Positions 1 to 5,569 of a stretch of 6,142 nucleotides of DNA are shown piece after piece. The stretch lies in the NCBI GenBank assembly GCA_945971355.1, contig CAMFPD010000135.1:1-6142 (forward strand). Direction: 5' to 3'. The notes below the pieces were generated by a model that made no database searches, was not told the DNA's origin, and saw nothing but the letters and a program-made list of their open reading frames with translations. The translations under genes were made by a program, and so were the position numbers. Within the stretch, counting starts at the first letter, position 1. The number at the start of each line of letters is the position of its first letter. This DNA is from an uncultured Lachnobacterium sp. (lineage in GTDB: Bacteria; Bacillota; Clostridia; Lachnospirales; Lachnospiraceae).

Positions 1-276
1 TCCAGACTTAGCCGCATCTGCCAGATAAATATCCGTTGTAATCCCCTTTTGATTCAACAATCTTGCAATTGCAATTCCATCTGCACCATTATTTCCAGTA
101 CCACACACCACAAGTATTTTTGTTTTTTCATTTGATTCTAACTCAAAATATGCAATAAGCTCCTGGACAAATTTCATTGCTGCCTGCTCCATCAGTACCA
201 TTGATGGCACATGGAAATGCATTGATGTATTATCATCCAGAAGCTTCATCTCTTTTCCTGTAACAAGATATTTCAA
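1..276 (-). CDS. nnr: NAD(P)H-hydrate epimerase (YjeF_N / Nnr), N-terminal 92 residues only
   Basis: This gene is cut by the left window edge, so 92 N-terminal residues are visible. The YjeF_N domain epimerises R- and S-NAD(P)HX, the hydrated, inactive forms of NADH and NADPH. In most Firmicutes it is fused to an ADP-dependent dehydratase that restores NAD(P)H, giving about 500 residues; whether that half is present cannot be seen here. Recognition rests on the HVPSMVLMEQAA segment (residues 22-33) and the glycine loop CGTGNNGADG (58-67) followed by GIAIARLL, a family hallmark (usual form GNNGGDG; the Ala at 65 is a small variation). The start is TTG at 274-276: a TAA lies directly upstream in frame, and GAGAGG (285-290) sits 8 bp away. 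An internal ATG at codon 10 would remove the conserved N-terminus. It is the third gene of the rex operon, 12 bp after the coiled-coil gene, whose stop codon overlaps this ribosome binding site. Confidence 0.9.
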   Translation of the reverse strand, partial: MKYLVTGKEMKLLDDNTSMHFHVPSMVLMEQAAMKFVQELIAYFELESNEKTKILVVCGTGNNGADGIAIARLLNQKGITTDIYLADAAKSG

Positions 277-284
277 TTAAGCTG

Positions 285-290
285 CCTCTC
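285..290 (-). promoter_or_regulatory. Ribosome binding site that fixes the TTG start of nnr
   Basis: GAGAGG on the minus strand lies 8 bp before the TTG at 276 and overlaps the TGA stop of the upstream gene (291-289). With an in-frame TAA just before the TTG, it is the only well-placed signal that keeps the conserved N-terminus. The overlap suggests translational coupling. Confidence 0.7.
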
Positions 291-909
291 AACTTTCTTT
301 ATTATCAATCATAGGGTCATCGTACTGTATATCAAACAAATCAAGTACCTCTGCTCCAAATATATCATGTAGGTAGGAATAGATTTCCTTATTGTTTATG
401 GTTCTATTCTGTTTGCGGATTATATTTTTCTTCAAGTCTATTCTGACCTGCGCAATCCATTCTTCAATCTCCTGTGCTTCAGTATGATTCACCCTTATCT
501 TAGAATAAAAATAATCCATAGACAAAATCATTAACCGCTCATTTGCATCTTTGATTTCCTTAGGAATTTCCAACAATCTATCTTCTTCCTCGGCAATCTT
601 TTCATTCACTTCGTCTATGAGTTTTTTATTTTCCTGTCTTTTCTTCTCTCGTTCAGCACTATTGTCATTTTCATCGTCCATGTTCTGAACTATGTCATCC
701 ATTAACTGACTCTTGATTTTTTTTAATTTCTTCAGTTCGTTATTTATCTTTCCCTGAAGTGCAAGCAATTCACTAACTTCTGCCTCTGTTTCTTTGATTT
801 CATCTGTTTTTCCATGAATTGCAAATAGTCTATGCCATTTTTGGTCAAGCACCAGTATCGGGATGTTTTTATTTGACAATGCTTTTTTAAATTCTTCCTC
901 TGTTTTCAC
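289..909 (-). CDS. Conserved-looking coiled-coil protein of unknown function (206 aa)
   Basis: I do not recognise a named family. The protein is soluble and highly charged, with no signal peptide or membrane segment. Residues 1-32 form a small N-terminal part with a hydrophobic strand and an aromatic patch (IPILVLDQKWHRLFA). Residues about 34-75 and 84-128 are Lys/Glu-rich heptad-like helices, likely coiled coil, separated by an acidic Asp/Asn linker (about 76-85). Residues 130-195 form a further helical domain with several aromatics, ending in HDIFGAEVLDLFDIQYDD. The start is taken as GTG at 909 because GGGGGGTG lies 5 bp upstream; an in-frame TTG at 924 would add five residues but has no ribosome binding site. 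It lies 19 bp after rex and 12 bp before nnr in one transcription unit, so a role in redox or nucleotide homeostasis, or as an adaptor, is possible but only inferred. The coding evidence is good; the function is open. Confidence 0.85.
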   Translation of the reverse strand: MKTEEEFKKALSNKNIPILVLDQKWHRLFAIHGKTDEIKETEAEVSELLALQGKINNELKKLKKIKSQLMDDIVQNMDDENDNSAEREKKRQENKKLIDEVNEKIAEEEDRLLEIPKEIKDANERLMILSMDYFYSKIRVNHTEAQEIEEWIAQVRIDLKKNIIRKQNRTINNKEIYSYLHDIFGAEVLDLFDIQYDDPMIDNKES

Positions 910-914
910 AGAAA

Positions 915-922
915 CACCCCCC
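915..922 (-). promoter_or_regulatory. Ribosome binding site that fixes the GTG start of the coiled-coil gene
   Basis: GGGGGGTG reads on the minus strand 5 bp before GTG at 909 and pairs well with the anti-Shine-Dalgarno sequence if G-U pairs are allowed. The longer TTG start (924) would place this motif inside the coding region. Confidence 0.65.
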
Positions 923-928
923 AAAATG

Positions 929-1564
929 TTACTTTGAGTTTTTTACAATATTATAACTCAATTGCATTAAGCTGTCAGACAAATGCACACTCTCTACTAC
1001 AACATCTTCATTTTTCTCAATATCTAAATCCACGTGAGCAAAATTCCAAATAGCCATAACACCCAAATCAACTAACTTTTGTGCAATAGAATCAGCCTTC
1101 GACTTTGGCATTGTAAGTGCAGCAATGTCCACCTGGTTATTTGCACAATAATCATCAAGTTCACTGAGCATAAGTATTGGAATATCTCTCACACTTTTTC
1201 CCTTCAATTCAGGATTGACATCAAAAAGAGCTACTATTTTAAATCCAAGTTTTTCAAATTTCGTATAATTTGCAAGTGCCTGTCCTAAATTTCCTGCTCC
1301 GATTACAATAATATTGTGCTGTCGGTCAAGTCCTAATATTTTTCCAATTTCATCATACAGATACTGAACATTGTATCCATATCCCTGTTGCCCAAAACCA
1401 CCAAAATTATTTAAATCCTGTCTTATCTGGGAAGCAGTCACCTTCATTCTATTGCTTAAATCGTTTGACGAAATTCTCTCCACACCCTCGTCCAACAATT
1501 CTCCTAAATATCTATAATACCTTGGCATTCTGCGAATTACAGCCTGTGAAATATCTTTTTCCAA
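929..1564 (-). CDS. rex: Redox-sensing transcriptional repressor Rex
   Basis: Rex is a dimeric cytosolic repressor that senses the NADH/NAD+ ratio and leaves its operators when NADH binds. In anaerobes it typically controls fermentation and NADH-reoxidation genes. The 211 residues match the usual length. The N-terminal winged helix (about 5-80) contains the recognition-helix segment KVTASQIRQDLNNFGGFGQQGYGYNV. The Rossmann domain follows, with VIGAGNLGQALANY (87-100) as the dinucleotide loop and an acidic strand end (LFDVNP, Asp115), as expected for NAD(H). The C-terminal swapped helix is present (SDSLMQLSYNIVKN). The start is TTG at 1564, with AGGAGG 8 bp upstream; no ATG offers a better start. 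It is the first gene of an operon with the coiled-coil protein and nnr, behind a consensus promoter with a Rex-like palindrome, so autoregulation is likely. Confidence 0.97.
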   Translation of the reverse strand: MEKDISQAVIRRMPRYYRYLGELLDEGVERISSNDLSNRMKVTASQIRQDLNNFGGFGQQGYGYNVQYLYDEIGKILGLDRQHNIIVIGAGNLGQALANYTKFEKLGFKIVALFDVNPELKGKSVRDIPILMLSELDDYCANNQVDIAALTMPKSKADSIAQKLVDLGVMAIWNFAHVDLDIEKNEDVVVESVHLSDSLMQLSYNIVKNSK

Positions 1565-1572
1565 CGTATTCT

Positions 1573-1578
1573 CCTCCT
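1573..1578 (-). promoter_or_regulatory. Ribosome binding site for the TTG start of rex
   Basis: A perfect AGGAGG on the minus strand lies 8 bp before the TTG at 1564. The strong site offsets the weak start codon and supports the chosen N-terminus. Confidence 0.8.
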
Positions 1579-1616
1579 ATCACGGTTCCTTATAACCAAA
1601 AGAAAACCCTAAGCTA

Positions 1617-1645
1617 ATTATAGTTTTATTATTTCTCACTGTCAA
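1617..1645 (-). promoter_or_regulatory. Consensus sigma-A promoter of the rex operon
   Basis: On the minus strand TTGACA (1645-1640) and TATAAT (1622-1617) are separated by exactly 17 bp, a perfect match to the housekeeping consensus. Transcription should begin near 1610, giving a leader of about 46 nt before the rex TTG. No intrinsic terminator is visible between icd and this promoter, so read-through from the upstream operon is possible. Confidence 0.88.
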
Positions 1646-1665
1646 TGTGTGAAATTTTTAACACA
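1646..1665. promoter_or_regulatory. Probable Rex operator (ROP)
   Basis: TGTGTGAAATTTTTAACACA is an inverted repeat in which 9 of the 10 base pairs about the centre have matching partners apart from the central T/T and the G/A at position 6. The right half (TTAACAC) matches 6 of 7 bases of the clostridial Rex half-site TTAACAA; the left half (GTGTGAA) matches 6 of 7 of the alternative Gram-positive form TTGTGAA. It touches the upstream edge of the rex -35 box. Placement next to rex and likeness to the consensus support autoregulation; binding itself is inferred. Confidence 0.72.
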
Positions 1666-1694
1666 ATAATTAGTTAGGGAATTCCTTTGTTATT

Positions 1695-2903
1695 TTAGAG
1701 AATAGCTGTCAATTCTTCTCTGATTGCCTTGATAAAGCCTTCACTATTCAATACAGTAGGATTTTCAATTGTAGTAATCAATGCAAGATCCTTTGTCATC
1801 TTTCCAGACTCAATAGTCTTAAGGCATGCTTCCTCAAGCTTATCAGCAAATCTTGAAAGCTCACTGATTCCATCCAGTTCTCCACGTTTTCTAAGAGCTC
1901 CTGTCCATGCAAAAATTGTTGCAACAGAGTTTGTTGATGTCTCCTCACCCTTAAGATGCTTATAATAATGTCTCTGAACAGTTCCATGAGCAGCCTCATA
2001 CTCATAGTATCCATTTGGTGATACAAGAACAGATGTCATCATGGCAAGTGAACCAAATGCAGATGAAATCATATCACTCATTACATCTCCATCATAGTTC
2101 TTACATGCCCAGATAAATCCACCCTCAGATTTCATAACACGAGCTACTGCATCATCAATAAGTGTATAGAAGTATGTAATTCCTGTTTTTTCAAATTCAT
2201 CCTTGTAGTCAGCATCAAAGATTTCCTGGAAGATATCCTTGAATGTATGGTCATACTTCTTGGAAATAGTATCCTTTGTTGCAAACCATAAATCCTGCTT
2301 TGTATCTAATGCATATTTAAAGCAGCTATGCGCAAAGCTCTCGATAGAATCATCAAGGTTATGCTGTCCCTGGATAACTCCAGCTCCGGTAAAGTTATGA
2401 ATCAACTCTCTTACCTCTGTTCCATCCTCTGCTGTATATACAAGCTCAGCCTTTCCTGCACCTGGAATCTTCATCTCAGTAGCCTTATATACATCACCAT
2501 ATGCATGTCTCGCAATAGTGATAGGCTTTGCCCAAGTCTTAACATTAGGCTCAATTCCCTTAACAACGATTGGAGCTCTAAAAACAGTTCCATCCAGCAT
2601 AGCTCTAATTGTACCATTAGGGCTCTTCCACATTTCTTTGAGATTGTATTCAGTCATACGGGCAGCGTTCGGTGTAATTGTTGCACACTTTACTGCAACA
2701 CCATATTTCTTTGTGGCATTTGCAGAATCAATTGTAACCTGGTCATTTGTACGATTTCTCTCCTCCAGACCCAAATCATAATACTCTGTTTTTAAATCTA
2801 CAAAAGGTAATAACAATTCATCCTTGATCATTTTCCAGAGAATACGTGTCATCTCATCTCCATCCATTTCAACAAGTGGTGTAGTCATTTTAATTTTTTC
2901 CAT
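1695..2903 (-). CDS. icd: NADP-dependent isocitrate dehydrogenase, eukaryotic-type (subfamily II)
   Basis: This enzyme converts isocitrate and NADP+ to 2-oxoglutarate, CO2 and NADPH in the cytosol. The 402 residues belong to the eukaryote-like homodimeric class, not the E. coli Icd class. Visible residues include KCATITPN (72-79), the isocitrate-binding SPNGTIR (94-100) with Arg109 and Arg132, RHAYGDVY (132-139), the lysine of KKYD (215), and metal-binding aspartates in LIDDAV (250-251) and NYDGDVMSD (Asp273, Asp277). EAAHGTVQRHY (303-313) carries the Arg311-His312 pair that confers NADP preference in this class. The start is ATG at 2903, with AAAGGAG about 6 bp upstream that overlaps the stop of the GntR gene; a longer TTG start at 2936 would lie within that gene. 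It is the last gene of the citrate synthase operon. Its product supplies 2-oxoglutarate for glutamate and NADPH for biosynthesis. Confidence 0.96.
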   Translation of the reverse strand: MEKIKMTTPLVEMDGDEMTRILWKMIKDELLLPFVDLKTEYYDLGLEERNRTNDQVTIDSANATKKYGVAVKCATITPNAARMTEYNLKEMWKSPNGTIRAMLDGTVFRAPIVVKGIEPNVKTWAKPITIARHAYGDVYKATEMKIPGAGKAELVYTAEDGTEVRELIHNFTGAGVIQGQHNLDDSIESFAHSCFKYALDTKQDLWFATKDTISKKYDHTFKDIFQEIFDADYKDEFEKTGITYFYTLIDDAVARVMKSEGGFIWACKNYDGDVMSDMISSAFGSLAMMTSVLVSPNGYYEYEAAHGTVQRHYYKHLKGEETSTNSVATIFAWTGALRKRGELDGISELSRFADKLEEACLKTIESGKMTKDLALITTIENPTVLNSEGFIKAIREELTAIL

Positions 2904-2914
2904 TTTAATCTCCT

Positions 2915-3574
2915 TTAATTCATTAGGTTTTCCCAACCCATTTTATCCATATTTTCTTTGGTGCTCTTTATATGTGTTCTTGCACATTCTTCAGCACGAA
3001 GAGCATCGTGAGCTTTAATTGCTTCTGCAATTTTCCGATGCTCTGCTGTAGAGTTTTTAGCCCTTCCTGCGGCGCCTAGTGAATTCTTTCTAACTCGAAG
3101 GACATATTCATGATAATCCTTAAGCACTCGCTTTAACTCCTTACTTCCAGATGCTTCATACATAATTTCATGAAATCTGTTATCCAAAGATACAAGCTGT
3201 TCATAGTTTCCCTTTGATTCGTGAAACTCCGACAGCACCAAATTCTCATCCATCTCTGTAATCTGTTCATCTGAGATGTTGATTGCAGCCCATTTTGCAC
3301 ACAAACCTTCAAGTAATGCCCTGATTTCATATATATCCTGTATGTCCTGAAGTGACACACCTATAACGAAAGCTCCCTTATTTGGAACAATCGATACCAG
3401 TCCTTCGAGTTCAAGCTGTCTAAGTGCTTCTCTCACAGGGGTTCTGCTAACTCCAAGCTCATCACCTATGTTTTTTTCTTTGAGTTCATCACCAGAATGA
3501 TATTTCCCCTCAAGGATATCATCCCTGATAGTCCTATACACCCTGGAACCCAAAGAGTAATTATCTTCTGACAT
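2915..3574 (-). CDS. GntR-family transcriptional regulator, FadR/FCD subfamily
   Basis: This is a 219-residue DNA-binding regulator. The N-terminal winged helix (about 7-72) holds the typical IGDELGVSRTPVREALRQLELEGLVSIV segment, with the wing at VPNKGAFV. The C-terminal FCD domain (about 78-210) is all-helical and keeps the expected metal/ligand positions: Asp131 and His135 in DNRFHEIM, His179 in the AEHRKIAEAI segment, and His201. Such domains usually bind small carboxylates through a divalent metal. The start is ATG at 3574, with AGAGG 6 bp upstream. It lies 11 bp after the citrate synthase gene and 11 bp before icd, so it is probably the local regulator of this operon, and a pathway acid such as citrate, isocitrate or 2-oxoglutarate is a plausible ligand (inference). 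A matching palindrome covers the operon promoter. Confidence 0.93.
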   Translation of the reverse strand: MSEDNYSLGSRVYRTIRDDILEGKYHSGDELKEKNIGDELGVSRTPVREALRQLELEGLVSIVPNKGAFVIGVSLQDIQDIYEIRALLEGLCAKWAAINISDEQITEMDENLVLSEFHESKGNYEQLVSLDNRFHEIMYEASGSKELKRVLKDYHEYVLRVRKNSLGAAGRAKNSTAEHRKIAEAIKAHDALRAEECARTHIKSTKENMDKMGWENLMN

Positions 3575-3585
3575 ATCCTACCTCT

Positions 3586-4968
3586 TTATAATATGATACC
3601 AAGCTCGTTGCAGCACTCTGTAATTTTTACAACCAATTCATTGTCAGTTATTACAGTGATTCTACCCTCGCTGTACTGTTCGTCAACCCATGCCTTAACT
3701 CTTGTAACAAGCTCAGAATTCTTATCTACCTTTCTCTCATCCGGCAGTCTGTAATATGTATTAATCCAATGTGCAATTCCAGCAAGACCAGATGTGTTTG
3801 AAACAGCTACAAGTGGTGGTCTGTTAAGGAATTTTCCAGTGTCAAAAATATTATAAATCTCCTCATTTTTAAGAAGTCCATCAGCATGAATTCCTGCTCT
3901 TGTAACATTAAAATTGCTTCCTACAAACGGAGTTCTGCTCGGCTGCTTGTATCCAAGCTCTTTTTCAAAGTACTCTGCCATCTCTGTAATAACAGTTGTG
4001 TCCATACCATCAAGAGTACCCTTGAGCTGTGCATACTCAAATACCATAGCCTCAAGAGGTGTATTTCCTGTTCTCTCCCCGATTCCAAACATAGAACAGT
4101 TAACACCGCTTGCTCCATACAGCCATGCTGTTGTTGAGTTATTAACTGCTTTATAAAAATCATTATGACCATGCCACTCAATAAGCTCTGATGGAACACC
4201 TGCATGAGTAGTAAGACCATAAATTATACCAGGTACACTTCTTGGAATAACTGCGCCTGGGAAATTTACACCATATCCCATAGTATCGCAGGCACGTATC
4301 TTAATTGGAATCTTGTATTCATCCATGAGCTTCATAAGCTCAACACAGAATGGAATAACAAATCCATAAATATCAGATCGTGTAATATCCTCCAGATGAC
4401 ATCTTGGGCTCACCCCAGTTTCAAGGCACTCTCTAATAACACTTAAGTAGAGATTCATAACCTCTTTTCTAGTCATCTTCATCTTATAGAAAATGTGATA
4501 ATCTGAACAACTTACAAGGATACCAGTCTCTCTTAATCCAATTTCCTTAACAAGCTCGAAATCCTGCTTATTTGCTCTAATCCATGCTGTTACTTCCGGG
4601 AACTTGTATCCTCTCTCAAGACACTTGTACACAGCATCTCTGTCCTTTTTACTATATAAGAAAAACTCGCTCTGGCGGATTTTACCCTTAGGTCCACCAA
4701 GCCTGTGCATATAATCATAAATTGTTACTATCTGTTCTGTTGTATACGGTGCTCTAGACTGTTGTCCATCCCTAAATGTAGTATCAGTAATCCAGATATC
4801 CTCCGGCATATTATGTGGCACAATTCTGTCATTGAACGCAATTTTTGGAATTTCAGAATAAGGAAACAAATTTCTAAAAGTATTAGGTTCACTAACATCT
4901 GCAAGCTGATAAAAATGTTCTTCTAGCTGCAATAAGTTAGTCTTGTTGTTCATTATTACATCTCTCAT
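3586..4968 (-). CDS. Probable Re-type citrate synthase (HMGL/isopropylmalate-synthase-like)
   Basis: The 460-residue protein is a DRE-TIM metallolyase. It has DTTFRDGQQS (62-71; Asp62 metal, Arg66 catalytic), HLEDITRSD from His191, the metal-binding HGHND (266-270), the signature GIGERTGNTPLEA (295-307) and AGIHADG (358-364; His361). It lacks the roughly 100-residue C-terminal leucine-regulatory domain of LeuA. The combination FRDGQQSRAPYT, LGGPKGKIRQSEFFLYS and KFPEVTAWIRA recalls the Re-citrate synthases of Clostridium kluyveri and relatives, which condense acetyl-CoA and oxaloacetate with stereochemistry opposite to GltA. These are often mis-annotated as isopropylmalate or homocitrate synthase, and homocitrate synthase is the main alternative. 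The operon with icd favours citrate synthesis. The start is ATG at 4968, with GGAG 8 bp upstream; an ATG five codons later is possible. It is the first gene of the operon and has its own promoter. Confidence 0.8.
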   Translation of the reverse strand: MRDVIMNNKTNLLQLEEHFYQLADVSEPNTFRNLFPYSEIPKIAFNDRIVPHNMPEDIWITDTTFRDGQQSRAPYTTEQIVTIYDYMHRLGGPKGKIRQSEFFLYSKKDRDAVYKCLERGYKFPEVTAWIRANKQDFELVKEIGLRETGILVSCSDYHIFYKMKMTRKEVMNLYLSVIRECLETGVSPRCHLEDITRSDIYGFVIPFCVELMKLMDEYKIPIKIRACDTMGYGVNFPGAVIPRSVPGIIYGLTTHAGVPSELIEWHGHNDFYKAVNNSTTAWLYGASGVNCSMFGIGERTGNTPLEAMVFEYAQLKGTLDGMDTTVITEMAEYFEKELGYKQPSRTPFVGSNFNVTRAGIHADGLLKNEEIYNIFDTGKFLNRPPLVAVSNTSGLAGIAHWINTYYRLPDERKVDKNSELVTRVKAWVDEQYSEGRITVITDNELVVKITECCNELGIIL

Positions 4969-5017
4969 TTTTTCATCTCCAAATTTTTATACATTTCTTA
5001 TGAATAATTACTCTTGA

Positions 5018-5035
5018 ATAATTGTATACAATTAT
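5018..5035. promoter_or_regulatory. Perfect 18-bp palindrome, probable GntR operator
   Basis: ATAATTGTATACAATTAT equals its own reverse complement over all 18 bases. Its core TTGTATACAA fits the GT-(N)-AC pattern bound by FadR/FCD-type GntR proteins. It fully covers the -10 box of the citrate synthase promoter, so occupancy should repress the operon that encodes the GntR protein. Confidence 0.72.
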
Positions 5036-5049
5036 ACTTGTATCGTCAA
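5021..5049 (-). promoter_or_regulatory. Sigma-A promoter of the citrate synthase-gntR-icd operon
   Basis: On the minus strand TTGACG (5049-5044) and TACAAT (5026-5021) are spaced by 17 bp, each one base off the consensus. The start of transcription should be near 5014, giving a leader of about 46 nt. The upstream run of A residues on this strand (5051-5058) may act as an UP element. Confidence 0.75.
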
Positions 5050-5061
5050 TATTTTTTTGTA

Positions 5062-5092
5062 ACACATTTTATCACTGCACATAGACTATACT
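5062..5092 (+). promoter_or_regulatory. Possible promoter of the cysteine-rich gene (sigma-K-like or weak sigma-A)
   Basis: CATAGACTA (5080-5088) fits the sigma-K -10 pattern CATAnnnTA, with an AC (5062-5063) 16 bp upstream as the short -35 element. Overlapping it, TATACT (5087-5092) could be a sigma-A -10 box, but the bases 17 bp upstream do not resemble a -35. Either reading puts the start about 20-25 bp before the gene. Both are weak matches. Confidence 0.35.
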
Positions 5093-5119
5093 GTAAATCA
5101 AATTTTTTGGAGGTCACGT

Positions 5120-5341
5120 ATGAGTGATTTAGCTGCTACAAACTGTGGATGTAATGAAATGAATGGATGTGGATGTAATTCTATTATCTGGATTATCATC
5201 CTCCTCTTCTGTTGCTGTGGTGGTAATGGTATGAATTTTAGTGGCGGATGCGGATGTTCAGACAACAGCAACAACAGCTGTCTTATCATCATCTTATTGT
5301 TATTATGCTGCGGTGGTTGCAACGGTTCTTCTATTTTCTAA
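5120..5341 (+). CDS. Small high-cysteine protein, 'chorion class HCB protein 13'-like
   Basis: The 73-residue protein has 13 cysteines, many glycines and asparagines, and almost no charge. It is built from two similar units, residues 16-37 and 43-69. Each consists of a GCGC motif, a short polar stretch, a run of Ile/Leu (22-30; 55-62), then a cysteine cluster with two glycines and NG (CCCGGNG; CCGGCNG). The hydrophobic runs are 8-9 residues, too short for ordinary membrane spans. No leader peptide is evident. The composition matches what databases call chorion class high-cysteine protein HCB 13 in Lachnospiraceae, a name based on composition; the function is unknown to me. Spore-coat or envelope material, metal binding or a redox sink are all conceivable. 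The start is ATG at 5120, with GGAGGT 5 bp upstream. It is divergent from the citrate synthase operon and is followed by a hairpin. Confidence 0.87.
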   Translation: MSDLAATNCGCNEMNGCGCNSIIWIIILLFCCCGGNGMNFSGGCGCSDNSNNSCLIIILLLLCCGGCNGSSIF

Positions 5342-5354
5342 ATTCCACCTTATT

Positions 5355-5379
5355 GAAGCGGGCCTATATGGTCCGCTTC
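5355..5379 (+). terminator. Hairpin terminator after the cysteine-rich gene
   Basis: GAAGCGGGCC and GGTCCGCTTC form a 10-bp stem (one G-U pair) with a TATAT loop, 13 bp after the stop of the cysteine-rich gene. The bases after it (ACATTCTGTTTATTGTTTG) are U-rich but not a clean U run, so termination may be partial. On the minus strand no T tract follows, although the stem spans the end of the convergent 56-codon frame. Confidence 0.65.
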
Positions 5380-5534
5380 ACATTCTGTTTATTGTTTGTA
5401 TATGAGTCTTTCTCCATGTTTTCAAATTCCTTTAGTTTTTCAAGAACTTTGCATTGTTCACTTACCTTATGATTTTTTATGCAATTTTCATCTATCTCAT
5501 ATACATTGTTACCATCGATAATAAGTCTTCCCAT
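5364..5534 (-). CDS. Small protein of unknown function (56 aa), convergent with the cysteine-rich gene
   Basis: Read by eye from the minus strand, this frame encodes 56 residues. The N-terminal half, beginning MGRLIIDGNNVYEIDENCIK, looks like a compact beta-hairpin followed by a helix. The C-terminal half (about 28-56) is a charged helix rich in Lys and Glu. Two cysteines lie at 18 and 28. The support for a real gene is a well-placed AAGGA 8 bp before the ATG, an uninterrupted frame with protein-like composition in otherwise AT-rich DNA, and a stop that falls just inside the hairpin shared with the neighbour. An ATG five bases upstream is out of frame and stops after nine codons. I do not recognise a named family. 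The promoter is unclear: a TATAAT lies only just upstream of the ribosome binding site and would leave almost no leader. Confidence 0.65.
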   Translation of the reverse strand: MGRLIIDGNNVYEIDENCIKNHKVSEQCKVLEKLKEFENMEKDSYTNNKQNVKRTI

Positions 5535-5569
5535 ACATATTTTCCTTTTTTATTATATATATGAAAATT

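Noticed and set aside
1678..1685. GGAATTCC palindrome after icd as a terminator
   Set aside because: It has no loop and no following T run, so it cannot act as an intrinsic terminator; it is an ordinary short palindrome.
2328..2795. Long plus-strand open frame inside icd
   Set aside because: It lies opposite conserved icd codons, is cysteine- and serine-rich in the manner of antisense shadows, and has no family resemblance.
2904..2936. An 11-residue longer icd starting at TTG 2936
   Set aside because: It would overlap the end of the GntR gene and lacks a ribosome binding site, whereas ATG at 2903 has AAAGGAG and yields the usual family length.
3586..4968. Annotation as 2-isopropylmalate synthase (leuA)
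   Set aside because: The C-terminal leucine-binding domain is missing, the FRDGQQSRAPYT region is not LeuA-like, and no leu genes are nearby.
5120..5341. Bacteriocin precursor or metallothionein for the cysteine-rich protein
   Set aside because: No leader-core layout, transporter or maturation gene is near, and the long Ile/Leu runs are unlike metallothioneins.
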